Of a stretch of DNA of 25,135 bases, positions 1 through 7,112 are shown piece by piece. The notes under the pieces are model-generated. The model ran no database searches. It was not told the origin of the DNA and was given only the letters and a program-made list of their open reading frames with translations. The translations under genes and the position numbers were made by a program. This stretch comes from JACQCV01 sp964634555 (lineage in GTDB: Bacteria; Patescibacteriota; Minisyncoccia; Phycocordibacterales; UBA12445). Location: assembly GCA_964634555.1 (NCBI GenBank), contig CAZWJJ010000007.1, forward strand, positions 1-25,135, written 5' to 3'. The stretch's first letter is position 1. The number at the start of each line of letters is the position of its first letter.

Positions 1-1
1 C

Positions 2-331
2 GGCACTGTTCCCCTTTACCAAGTGTTTGCCGCACGAAAGGAAATCGGAAAAATGCATACGGGAGAACATGAAGAAGATCGGCCAAGTTTGGTTTCGGGA
101 TCAATTGAAGTTACTTTTGTTGAGAATATCTCTGAGGCGTTCATCAAATGTATTGTGTCTGGGTTAGGTTTGCCCCTGGATAAAGAACATTTGAGAATCC
201 TGTCTGTTCTAGGTGTAGCCACTATCATGGGACTCGAGCCGGGAACAGAAGATGAATGGATTAGAAAGTTTATCGAGCTGAAGCCGGTTGTTGAATCGGC
301 ATCACGATCGACATACGCTTATACCTGTTAA
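2..331 (+). CDS. C-terminal part of an unrecognised protein, cut by window start
   Basis: The reading frame is open from the first bases of the window to a TAA at 329-331, so the gene probably begins upstream. A GTG at 23 could start a 102-residue product but has no ribosome binding site, and the residues before it (GTVPLYQ) look like normal coding sequence. I do not recognise the family. The visible part is soluble, mildly acidic, with no membrane segment, a run rich in Glu/His near the beginning (TGEHEED) and a likely helical C-terminal half. A strong intrinsic terminator follows immediately, so this is the last gene of its transcript. Confidence 0.6.
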   Translation, partial: GTVPLYQVFAARKEIGKMHTGEHEEDRPSLVSGSIEVTFVENISEAFIKCIVSGLGLPLDKEHLRILSVLGVATIMGLEPGTEDEWIRKFIELKPVVESASRSTYAYTC

Positions 332-336
332 TTATT

Positions 337-368
337 AACCCTCGAATTTCGAGGGTTTTGTTTTTTTG
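337..368 (+). terminator. Rho-independent terminator after the partial gene
   Basis: A perfect 9-bp stem (337-345 with 349-357, core CCCTCGA/TCGAGGG) with a three-base loop runs into TTTTGTTTTTTT. It begins six bases after the stop codon of the upstream gene. Confidence 0.9.
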
Positions 369-507
369 TTGATGATCTGGTTTATTTGTGTTAGTCTTTT
401 AATTGCAATTCTTATATTGATCTGCGAAGGTAAAATAATGAATTGTTGAATTATAGAGCCGGATTTTAAGGGGTGTTTTTGGAAGGTATCGAAGAGAAAT
501 AAATAAT

Positions 508-578
508 TGCGGGATCGTCTAATGGTAGGACATCGCCCTCTGGAGGCGAGTATCTTGGTTCGAATCCAGGTCCCGCAG
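508..578 (+). tRNA. trnQ: tRNA-Gln (anticodon CTG)
   Basis: Full cloverleaf by eye: acceptor TGCGGGA (508-514) pairs with TCCCGCA (571-577) and G578 is the discriminator. The D arm is 517-531. The anticodon stem TCGCC/GGCGA (533-537/545-549) closes loop CTCTGGA, which places CTG at positions 34-36. The T arm is 554-570 with loop TTCGAAT. The U1-A72 acceptor end and discriminator G are typical of bacterial tRNA-Gln. No CCA is encoded, so it must be added after transcription. The flanks (369-507 and 579-624) hold no gene I can support, and no clear tRNA promoter was found. Confidence 0.95.
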
Positions 579-624
579 TATCAGTCATCTAATATCGAGA
601 GTTCGGTGGCGTCTAGGTTTGATC

Positions 625-653
625 TTGAAATATTTTGTAAAAGATGTTAGATT
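625..653 (+). promoter_or_regulatory. Sigma-70-type promoter for the RidA-like gene
   Basis: TTGAAA (625-630), 17-nt spacer, TAGATT (648-653). The predicted start near 660 leaves a leader of about 32 nt that contains a Shine-Dalgarno sequence. Confidence 0.5.
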
Positions 654-691
654 TTTAATTATCATGTATTTAATTACTAAGGGAGGTTGCC

Positions 692-1042
692 ATGGACATT
701 TCCAAGTTGCCATTTAGTACATTTCGAGAAGCGGGTGGGCTTGCATTTCTCTCTGGTCAAGTTGGGCTAAGTGATGGCAAGTTAGTAGATGGTGGGGTGA
801 AATCTGAACTTCGACAAGCCGTAAAGAACGCTGAAGATATCTTAAATGGAGTTGGTCTTACGCTCCAACATGTGATAGCCGTTGATGTTTTTCTTGTTTC
901 ACTCAAAGAAGATTACATGTCAATGAATGAAGCCTATGCAGGGCTCTTCGTTGCACCATATCCAGTAAGAACTTGCATAGGGGTGAAAGAACTTCCTCTT
1001 GGTGCACGGGTTGAGATCAAAATAACGGCAAGTAATAAATAA
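692..1042 (+). CDS. RidA/YjgF/YER057c family protein
   Basis: A 116-residue protein, close to the usual length of RidA-type enamine/imine deaminases. These hydrolyse reactive 2-aminoacrylate-type intermediates from PLP enzymes in the cytoplasm. The family signature is visible: SGQVGL near residue 21, the Arg of PVRTCIGV (R93) that binds the substrate carboxylate, and LPLGARVEI (residues 101-109) ending in the conserved Glu (E108). The start is fixed by GGGAGG at 681-686 with a 5-nt spacer before ATG; this strong Shine-Dalgarno site is unusual here. The gene stands alone between its own promoter and a strong terminator. The family is functionally mixed, so the exact substrate cannot be named. 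Confidence 0.9.
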   Translation: MDISKLPFSTFREAGGLAFLSGQVGLSDGKLVDGGVKSELRQAVKNAEDILNGVGLTLQHVIAVDVFLVSLKEDYMSMNEAYAGLFVAPYPVRTCIGVKELPLGARVEIKITASNK

Positions 1043-1055
1043 TCAAACATTTGGT

Positions 1056-1090
1056 CGCGTGTTCTCAGTAGAACACGCGTTTTTATTTTA
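1056..1090 (+). terminator. Rho-independent terminator after the RidA-like gene
   Basis: A perfect 10-bp stem (CGCGTGTTCT 1056-1065 with AGAACACGCG 1070-1079), loop CAGT, then TTTTTATTTTA. Confidence 0.95.
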
Positions 1091-1208
1091 TAAACATGAC
1101 TTAAAATCAACATATTGATCTTCTTGAAAAGAGAGGATGCACATATCATTAACATACTCTTGGGAATGGAGTAGATTGGCTGCTTAAAATGTGTAATTAT
1201 GAATATAT

Positions 1209-1733
1209 ATGGCAATTGATCGTAAAAAACTTACGGAGATAATTGAGATGGAAAAAGGGATAAATTGGTGGAAGCCTGAACTTTTTGAATCAAAAATAAA
1301 ATCTTTATTGCCCGCCGAGTTGCGCATAGTTTCCAATCCACCACTATATGAACATAATTATAACTGTTTTGTATATGCCTTCGGTCTTCAGAATGACCCT
1401 GAATTTCTGGGTGGCAAGAATCCAATCCAGCAAGAATTCATAAGGTGGTTGATATTAAATAAAATTTTAATTCCTGTAGAAATTGCAAAAGCCGGTAGTC
1501 TCGTATTTTATAGGAATGTAAATGATGATATAACTCATGCTGGAATAATGCAGAATGATGATATGGTTATTTCAAAGTGGATGTGGGGGCCAACCGTTAT
1601 TCATGGGCTACAAGATGTTCCTTCTAGTTTTGGCGACCGGATTTCTTTTTTTAATTCTCCAGAAACAGATATTATTAAGAGGCAGTATTTTATTTATAAA
1701 GATACTGGGGTTAAAATTAAGCCCATTGAGTAG
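1209..1733 (+). CDS. Putative papain-fold (NlpC/P60-like, possibly DUF7689) protein
   Basis: A 174-residue protein without signal peptide or membrane segment. A papain-like layout is visible: a candidate nucleophile Cys53 in YNCFVYAFG at a helix start, a strand GSLVFY (96-101), then a candidate catalytic His110 in THAGI. A second part (SKW 122-124, then a His-Gly-Leu and a DVPSSFGD stretch) resembles the C-terminal region of DUF7689-type proteins as I remember them. NlpC/P60 and related folds act as amidases or peptidases, but the substrate is unknown. The ATG has no Shine-Dalgarno site and no convincing promoter. It is a single gene with gaps on both sides. Family assignment rests on motif resemblance only. 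Confidence 0.7.
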   Translation: MAIDRKKLTEIIEMEKGINWWKPELFESKIKSLLPAELRIVSNPPLYEHNYNCFVYAFGLQNDPEFLGGKNPIQQEFIRWLILNKILIPVEIAKAGSLVFYRNVNDDITHAGIMQNDDMVISKWMWGPTVIHGLQDVPSSFGDRISFFNSPETDIIKRQYFIYKDTGVKIKPIE

Positions 1734-1828
1734 CCATTCATAAATAAAGACACATTTCTTAAAATAATATAGAATATTCTTCACGGGCATGTGGCTCGAT
1801 ATTATTAAAAATATAAATAAAGAAAAAA

Positions 1829-2230
1829 ATGAGCAATAGACCAATTCATTTTGAGATTCAGGCGGATGATCCGGGAAGGGCGAAAGATTTTTATGAAAAA
1901 TCCTTAGGTTGGAAGATAGAAAAAACTCAGATGCCAGGTGTGGGGATGGATTATTGGATAGTTGATACTGGCGAGGGACCGGGGATAAATGGCGGGTTGT
2001 ATAAGCGTTCTGATAGTTCATCAGGTAAGCTGATCAGTTTTGATTGCACAATAACCGTTGATGATATTGATAAGGTAATCGAGGCGATCAAGGCAAATGG
2101 CGGCCAGATCAGGCCATGGGAGGGGCAGGAGAAATGGGAGATGAAGGGGTTAGGTTGGTTTTCTCGCGCAGTGGACAGTGAGGGAAATATTTTTGGATTG
2201 CTTCAGCCGACAGAGTGGAAGCCGAAATAG
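1829..2230 (+). CDS. VOC (glyoxalase/bleomycin-resistance fold) protein
   Basis: A 133-residue protein with the two beta-alpha-beta-beta-beta modules of the vicinal oxygen chelate superfamily. The first starts HFEIQADDPGRAKDFYEKSLGW (residues 7-28). The second has the FDCTITVDDIDKVIEAIKANGG segment and ends DSEGNIFGLLQ. His7 is a candidate metal ligand; the usual Glu at the end of the last strand appears replaced (GLLQ), so metal use is uncertain. Members include lactoylglutathione lyases, dioxygenases and antibiotic-binding proteins; this short form is most like the uncharacterised group. No Shine-Dalgarno site precedes the ATG. Confidence 0.88.
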   Translation: MSNRPIHFEIQADDPGRAKDFYEKSLGWKIEKTQMPGVGMDYWIVDTGEGPGINGGLYKRSDSSSGKLISFDCTITVDDIDKVIEAIKANGGQIRPWEGQEKWEMKGLGWFSRAVDSEGNIFGLLQPTEWKPK

Positions 2231-2296
2231 GATAAAAGTATCTGGTTTTTCCTATCCGGATATATTTCAAATAAAGAGTGTGGAGATTTTGAGGCA

Positions 2297-2305
2297 TGAT
2301 ATAAT
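2297..2305 (+). promoter_or_regulatory. Extended -10 promoter placed for a leaderless mRNA
   Basis: TGATATAAT, a perfect -10 with a TGn extension, lies only 6 nt before the ATG at 2312. Transcription would start at or next to the A of the start codon. The -35 region is poor, as expected for extended -10 promoters. Confidence 0.6.
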
Positions 2306-2311
2306 TTCGAC

Positions 2312-3142
2312 ATGATGAGATTCAAGAAACATCGCATTCTTGTTGACGATCTTCGGGTATCTTATTGGGAGAAAAATCCAGCCGGCAAGAAGACTATAAT
2401 TTTTCTGCACGGTTTTCCGGGGAATCATTCTGGTTTGGTTGATCTGGCTAATGGCTTTAGAAATGATTATCGATTAATAATTCCAGATCTACCGGCTTGT
2501 AGGCAAACGGCGTCCTTGAGGGGTAAACACAATCTCGGAAATTATGCCAAGTGGCTGGATAGTTTTATGGCGAAGATTTCTGTACCTCGGGCGATAATCA
2601 TTGCTCATTCTTTTGGCGCACGAATTGCTCTGGTCTTCGCCAAGAATTATTCAAATAGAGTTAAGGAGTTAGTGCTTATTACTCCAGTTGTGACATTGTC
2701 TGGCTTGATTGTTCGTATTGCATCTCTTGAATATATGACGGCTAAGCTTTTGCCAGAAAATTTGCGCAAGCCGTGGCTGACAAACAAGTTTTATCAGGGC
2801 GCCTTTCACACAATAATTTTTAAGTCAGCCAGTTCTCAGAGAAGAAAAGAATTGATAAGTAAGGATATGACATCATTTGCTGGCGTTGATCCGCGGGCAA
2901 GCATAGAGATATATGATGAATTTTCAAAGATAGATCTGTTTAAAATCGGCGCGGAGATTAAGAGTCGATCTCTGGTGATCGCCGGCGATAAAGATGAGAT
3001 TGCCTTGCCGAGAGATGTTCAGAAATTAGCGGAGGTTATGAATGCCGAATTTAAACTTATTAAAAACTCCGGCCATTTGGTGCCACTAGAGAGTCCGTTG
3101 GGGGTTGCTGGTAAAATTATTAAATGGTTGGAGCGTCGTTAG
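2312..3142 (+). CDS. Alpha/beta-hydrolase fold protein
   Basis: A 276-residue protein of normal length for a stand-alone alpha/beta hydrolase. HGFPG (33-37) is the oxyanion-hole loop, AHSFGA (98-103) the nucleophile elbow with Ser100, GDKDEIA (225-231) carries the likely acid Asp228, and SGHLVPLESP (253-262) the His255. The complete triad suggests an active esterase, lipase or C-C hydrolase. The substrate is not evident. A lid-like insertion lies around residues 130-210. No signal peptide is visible. Two ATGs are adjacent (ATGATG at 2312 and 2315); the first lies at the expected transcription start of the extended -10 box. Confidence 0.9.
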   Translation: MMRFKKHRILVDDLRVSYWEKNPAGKKTIIFLHGFPGNHSGLVDLANGFRNDYRLIIPDLPACRQTASLRGKHNLGNYAKWLDSFMAKISVPRAIIIAHSFGARIALVFAKNYSNRVKELVLITPVVTLSGLIVRIASLEYMTAKLLPENLRKPWLTNKFYQGAFHTIIFKSASSQRRKELISKDMTSFAGVDPRASIEIYDEFSKIDLFKIGAEIKSRSLVIAGDKDEIALPRDVQKLAEVMNAEFKLIKNSGHLVPLESPLGVAGKIIKWLERR

Positions 3143-3158
3143 TCCCGATTGTTTTTCA

Positions 3159-3187
3159 TTGACGGTGTGTTTTTTATCTGGTATATT
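3159..3187 (+). promoter_or_regulatory. Promoter of the two-adaptor MFS efflux operon
   Basis: TTGACG (3159-3164), 17-nt spacer, TATATT (3182-3187). The predicted leader before ATG 3238 is about 44 nt and contains no Shine-Dalgarno sequence. Confidence 0.65.
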
Positions 3188-3237
3188 TAGGCGTTCAAAA
3201 GATATTTTACTTTACGAATTAATGCAGAAACAATTCA

Positions 3238-4794
3238 ATGAATGCTTTAAAAAATCCAAGTAATGTTATCAAAATTTCCGCCGCGATCGGAGGTTTAATC
3301 GTGTTTTATGCCATTTTTGGTGCGTTATTTAATCATTCGGTCGGATCAATAGTGAGGGTATCCAAAATGACCTTAGCTGAAGAGGTTAATTCTACAGGTC
3401 GAATAAAACCAGAGCAGAGTATAGATTTGACTTTTGAAAGGGGTGGCAGAGTGGCTCATGTTTTTGCTGATGTCGGAGAGAATGTTTATGCCGGCCAAGA
3501 GCTTGTTAGTATGGAGAATGGGGATTATTTGGCGGCGGTTTTACAAGCCGAAGCGGGTTTAAAAACTCAAGAGGCGAATCTAGCCGTTTTAAAGGACGGT
3601 GTTCGTCCGGAAGATTTGCAGGCAGAGGAGGTCAGGGTCCGAAATTCCCAGACTGCTTTGGATAATGCTGTTAACGGAATGATCGATAAACTACAGAGTA
3701 GTTATACTGTCGCTGACGATGCGATCAGAAATAAGGCTGATGAACTTTTCTCGAATCCGCGAAGCGACATGCCGCAATTTTTGTCCACAATAATTTCTGA
3801 TAATTTATTAAAGTCGCAGATTGAATCTGAGAGGCTTCGAGTTGAAACATCGCTTGTTAATTGGAAAAATTCTCTGAATATTTTGGACGTCAACAGTGAT
3901 CTTTCCAACTTCAAGAATGAAGCAGAGTCGAGCTTGAGTATGGTTAAATCTCTGCTCGATAAAATTAGTTTGGTTGTTAATAGCGCCACACCATCGGCGA
4001 ATATTTCTCAGTCTGGTTTGAGCGCTTGGAAGTTTGATATCTCAACTGCTCGCACGAATGTCGATATGGCAGTCTCAGCTCTGGATGGTGCGGAGGAAAA
4101 AATACAGGCGGCAGATTCTGCTTTAAATCTGGAAAATCAAAATTTTACCCTAAAACAGGCCGGCGCAACTGATAATCAGCTGCTTGTCGGCGAGGCTCAG
4201 GTCGAACAAGCACAGGCGAGTGTGAAAAATGCACAAGCGCAACTGGCTAAGACGATTATCTATTCTCCAATTACCGGAATTATTACTCGTCAGGATGCTA
4301 AACTTGGTCAGGTGGTTTCGCCGAATATACCGATTGTTTCCGTAGATTCGGTTGGTAAGTTTGAATTAGATACAAAAGTTTCTGAGTCCGATGTCGCAAA
4401 GGTAAAAATCGGCGATAAGGCAAATGTGACTGTCGACGCTTACGGCAACAATGCTATATTTGAGGCTAGCGTTATAAAGATTGATCCAGCCGAGACTATT
4501 GTTAACGGTGTGCCAACTTACAAAATAACTTTGCAGTTTGCAAAGAGCGATGATCGCATCAAATCCGGCATGACCGCCAATATCGATATTGTTACTGAAA
4601 ACAAAATGAATGTTGTTGCAGTGCCGGTTCGGGCGGTTATAACTCGCGGCGCGAATAAATTTGTTTTGGTGTCTTCAGGCGGTTCGACCGAGGAAAGAAA
4701 AGTTGAGCTTGGTGTAAAAGGTTCTAATGATTATTTCGAAGTTTTATCCGGCTTGAAAGAGGGTGAGAGTGTTATAAATTTCGGTTCTATTTAG
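3238..4794 (+). CDS. HlyD/RND-type membrane fusion (efflux adaptor) protein, long form
   Basis: A 518-residue adaptor subunit. An N-terminal membrane anchor (about 12-32) is followed by a first half-lipoyl segment (GGRVAHVFADVGENVYAGQELV, 69-90). A long, Ala/Gln/Ser-rich coiled-coil hairpin spans about 98-340. The second half-lipoyl segment (YSPITGIITRQDAKLGQVV) comes next, then a beta-barrel with GDKANVTVDAYG and the KSGMTANIDI strand, and a membrane-proximal domain with VPVRAVI. Such proteins couple an inner-membrane pump to the outside. It is first in an operon with a second adaptor 8 nt downstream and an MFS pump. The hairpin is long and irregular. In a one-membrane cell it cannot reach an outer-membrane channel in the usual way. 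No Shine-Dalgarno site. Confidence 0.92.
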   Translation: MNALKNPSNVIKISAAIGGLIVFYAIFGALFNHSVGSIVRVSKMTLAEEVNSTGRIKPEQSIDLTFERGGRVAHVFADVGENVYAGQELVSMENGDYLAAVLQAEAGLKTQEANLAVLKDGVRPEDLQAEEVRVRNSQTALDNAVNGMIDKLQSSYTVADDAIRNKADELFSNPRSDMPQFLSTIISDNLLKSQIESERLRVETSLVNWKNSLNILDVNSDLSNFKNEAESSLSMVKSLLDKISLVVNSATPSANISQSGLSAWKFDISTARTNVDMAVSALDGAEEKIQAADSALNLENQNFTLKQAGATDNQLLVGEAQVEQAQASVKNAQAQLAKTIIYSPITGIITRQDAKLGQVVSPNIPIVSVDSVGKFELDTKVSESDVAKVKIGDKANVTVDAYGNNAIFEASVIKIDPAETIVNGVPTYKITLQFAKSDDRIKSGMTANIDIVTENKMNVVAVPVRAVITRGANKFVLVSSGGSTEERKVELGVKGSNDYFEVLSGLKEGESVINFGSI

Positions 4795-4802
4795 AATAAT
4801 TT

Positions 4803-5525
4803 ATGAATGCAGAAAATAAAGATCAGAAGGCAATATTGCAGACAGAAAAAGCAATCCTTAAACAGGAAAAAGTTATTCTGGATGAAATTAAAAAAGAAGA
4901 GGGGATGATAAAACGCCTCCAGAAGAATGTTTGGTTTTCGACGATTCTGATGTCCATTTTGATTGTCGGCGGTGCGTTGGGATTTTTATATTGGCGAGTT
5001 TCGATGAGTAGGATCTTTACGGATAAGGCGATCATCTCTGCGCCGATGATTAATCTTGCTCCGCAGAATTCCGGTATTTTGCAGGAGGTTTTTGTTAATG
5101 AGGGCGATCAGATTGGGGTAAATACGGTAGTGGCGAGAGTTGGGGATGAATTAATAAAATCAAAATCGGCTGGAATTATTTCTACTGTTCAGATTAATAC
5201 GGGAAAATTATACAACAGAGGTGAGGCGGTTATTGATATGTATGATCCAAACGAGCTTCATGTTGTCGGTAGTATAGAAGAGGATCAGGGTTTAAGCCAG
5301 ATTTCGATTGGCCAGCGTACGATTTTTACGGTTGATGCTTTTGGTTCGAAGGAGTATGAGGGTGTTGTTGATGAAATAAGTCCAACATCCCGCCAAGGAG
5401 ATATAGTTTTTAATATTTCTGATAAGCGGCCGACCCAAGAGTTTGATATTAAGGTGCGCTTCGATATTGAGAAATATCCAGAACTCAAAAATGGTATGTC
5501 CGCCCGGCTCTGGATCTACCAGTAA
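4803..5525 (+). CDS. Short HlyD-like adaptor with cytoplasmic coiled coil and no hairpin
   Basis: A 240-residue protein. Residues 8-42 show a heptad pattern (ILQTEK-AILKQEK-VILDEIK) predicting a cytoplasmic coiled coil. One transmembrane segment follows at about 45-66. Outside lie a first half-lipoyl motif (GILQEVFVNEGDQIG, 91-105) and, almost without interruption, the second (SAGIISTVQINTGKLYNRGEAV, 122-143), then a barrel-like part (GSIEEDQGLSQISIGQRTIF) and KNGMSARLWI. The alpha-hairpin between the lipoyl halves of ordinary HlyD proteins is essentially absent. It lies 8 nt after the long adaptor and 8 nt before the MFS gene, so it very probably belongs to the same pump. Its precise role is unknown; it may be a clamp or regulatory subunit. 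Confidence 0.85.
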   Translation: MNAENKDQKAILQTEKAILKQEKVILDEIKKEEGMIKRLQKNVWFSTILMSILIVGGALGFLYWRVSMSRIFTDKAIISAPMINLAPQNSGILQEVFVNEGDQIGVNTVVARVGDELIKSKSAGIISTVQINTGKLYNRGEAVIDMYDPNELHVVGSIEEDQGLSQISIGQRTIFTVDAFGSKEYEGVVDEISPTSRQGDIVFNISDKRPTQEFDIKVRFDIEKYPELKNGMSARLWIYQ

Positions 5526-5533
5526 AATTTTCC

Positions 5534-7036
5534 ATGTCGGATACGCCAGCCGCAGAAAAGAAAAATAATCTCCAATGGTGGGTTTTGTTAACCGTCATTA
5601 TTGGAACTTTTTTGGGTCGCCTAGATCAAACGATTGTTAACTTAGCTTTGCCTAAAATCATCGATGATTTTAAGATTACGGTTTCTTCCGCTGGCTGGAT
5701 TGCTACTGCTTATATTTTGGCTAATGCTGTTTTTGTTCCGATTTGGGGCAAGCTAGGCGACACCCTAGGCCGGAAAAAAGTTTACATAATGGGTTTTATC
5801 GGTTTTATTATTGGATCAGTGCTGGCTGGTCTGGCGTGGAACTTGCCTTCGATGATTATTTTTAGAATGATTCAGGCTATTGCTGGATCCGCAGATTATC
5901 CTACTGCGATGGCAATCTTGGCTGTCACTTTTAAGGGTGAAAAAGATCGGGCGCAGGCCCTTGGGCTTTGGTCGGCATCATTTGCCGCCGCTTCTGTCTT
6001 CGGGCCTCTTATTGGCGGACCACTGATCGATTCTTTTGGCTGGCGGTCGGTATTTTTGGTAAATTTGCCGGTTGGTGTTGTCGGATTTTTGATGGCGCTG
6101 AAATTTATCGATGAATCTACTTCTGAGAAAAAATCAGCGAAGTTTGATTGGTGGGGTGCAATCACCTTAGGCGGAGCGCTTTCATCTTTGGTGTTGGTTC
6201 TTGATAAGGGGCTTGATTGGGGATGGCTCTCGACTGAGAGTGTGTTGTGTTATTTAGCGATGATTATTTTTAGCTTAATCTTTTATCTTATTGAGCGCGG
6301 CCATTCCGATCCGATCGTTGATTTTAAATTTTTCAAAATTCCGGCTTTTGTGAACGCTCTGGTTAATAATTTTATAGTTTTTATGGGAATGATGGGTGGA
6401 GTTTTTTTGATTCCGATTTTTGCTCAGACTTTTTTGGGGTTTGATGCGACCCAAACTGGATTGCTTTTTATCCCGATGGCCTGCGCGATTATGATAGCTG
6501 CGCCGATTGGCGGAAGATTTACTGGAAAAGTTCAGCCAAGATATATAATCGCCGGTAGTACTTTGGTTGCCGCGATCGGGCTTTATTTTTTCTCGTATCT
6601 TGATCCGCGATCGACTGCCATAAATATTGTTGCGCCACTGGCCTTGATGGCCTTCGGGATTGGATTTGGTATGGCGCAGAGAACGAATATTATCGCGACA
6701 GTCGTGCCAGTGCATGAGATTGGTATTGCCTCTTCGATTTTAGCCTTGGCTAGAAATATTGCCGGTGCTTTCGGGATCGCGATCTTTGGCACGATCTTAA
6801 CTAACATCACTGAGAGCAATGTTTTAAAGATTGCTCAAAACAGCATCGTAAAGAGCAGTAATCCGCTTGACTATAAGCGCGCGATCGGGTTAATAATTTT
6901 AAAAGCCCAGATTTCTGCTTACGCCAGCGTATTTATAATTGCTTCAACCCTCCTGGCTTTTGGGGCTGTGACTGCGCTTTGGATTAAGGTAACGAAAAAG
7001 GAGATGGCAAATGCTGGCGAGGTTATGGTTGAATAG
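5534..7036 (+). CDS. MFS drug efflux transporter, DHA2 (EmrB/QacA-like) family
   Basis: A 500-residue, very hydrophobic protein of the length expected for the 14-helix DHA2 family of proton-driven multidrug exporters. TM1 carries the family motif LDQTIVNLALPKI. The loop between TM2 and TM3 has motif A (GKLGDTLGRKKVY, about residues 72-84). A motif-C-like region, SASFAAASVFGPLIGGPL, lies in TM5. In diderm bacteria EmrB works with adaptor EmrA and TolC. Here two adaptors precede it in the same operon, giving an EmrAB-like arrangement. The substrate is unknown. The ATG follows the previous stop by 8 nt with no Shine-Dalgarno site. No terminator was found after it. Confidence 0.93.
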   Translation: MSDTPAAEKKNNLQWWVLLTVIIGTFLGRLDQTIVNLALPKIIDDFKITVSSAGWIATAYILANAVFVPIWGKLGDTLGRKKVYIMGFIGFIIGSVLAGLAWNLPSMIIFRMIQAIAGSADYPTAMAILAVTFKGEKDRAQALGLWSASFAAASVFGPLIGGPLIDSFGWRSVFLVNLPVGVVGFLMALKFIDESTSEKKSAKFDWWGAITLGGALSSLVLVLDKGLDWGWLSTESVLCYLAMIIFSLIFYLIERGHSDPIVDFKFFKIPAFVNALVNNFIVFMGMMGGVFLIPIFAQTFLGFDATQTGLLFIPMACAIMIAAPIGGRFTGKVQPRYIIAGSTLVAAIGLYFFSYLDPRSTAINIVAPLALMAFGIGFGMAQRTNIIATVVPVHEIGIASSILALARNIAGAFGIAIFGTILTNITESNVLKIAQNSIVKSSNPLDYKRAIGLIILKAQISAYASVFIIASTLLAFGAVTALWIKVTKKEMANAGEVMVE

Positions 7037-7051
7037 TGTGAGCAATTAATA

Positions 7052-7080
7052 TTGAATGAGATATAATGTTATTGTATATC
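7052..7080 (+). promoter_or_regulatory. Possible promoter of the ZIP transporter gene
   Basis: TTGAAT (7052-7057), 17-nt spacer, TATATC (7075-7080). A perfect TATAAT at 7062-7067 is an alternative -10 with no good -35. The two overlap, so the true start is undecided. Confidence 0.35.
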
Positions 7081-7112
7081 GAACTTATTAGAGTATTTGT
7101 AATTTTATTTTT

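Noticed and set aside
1772..1781. Palindrome AGAATATTCT before the VOC gene
   Set aside because: Ten bases in AT-rich DNA with no second copy seen; not enough to call an operator.
1608..2021. 137-codon minus-strand frame across the VOC gene
   Set aside because: Antisense to two recognisable genes, no initiation signal, no family resemblance.
2227..2256. Hairpin after the VOC gene as terminator
   Set aside because: Imperfect stem, and the downstream side is CCGGATAT rather than a T-tract.
6275..6715. 146-codon open frame on the minus strand inside the MFS gene
   Set aside because: Low-complexity, polar, Asn/Lys/Ser-rich translation antisense to a clear 14-helix transporter; a shadow.
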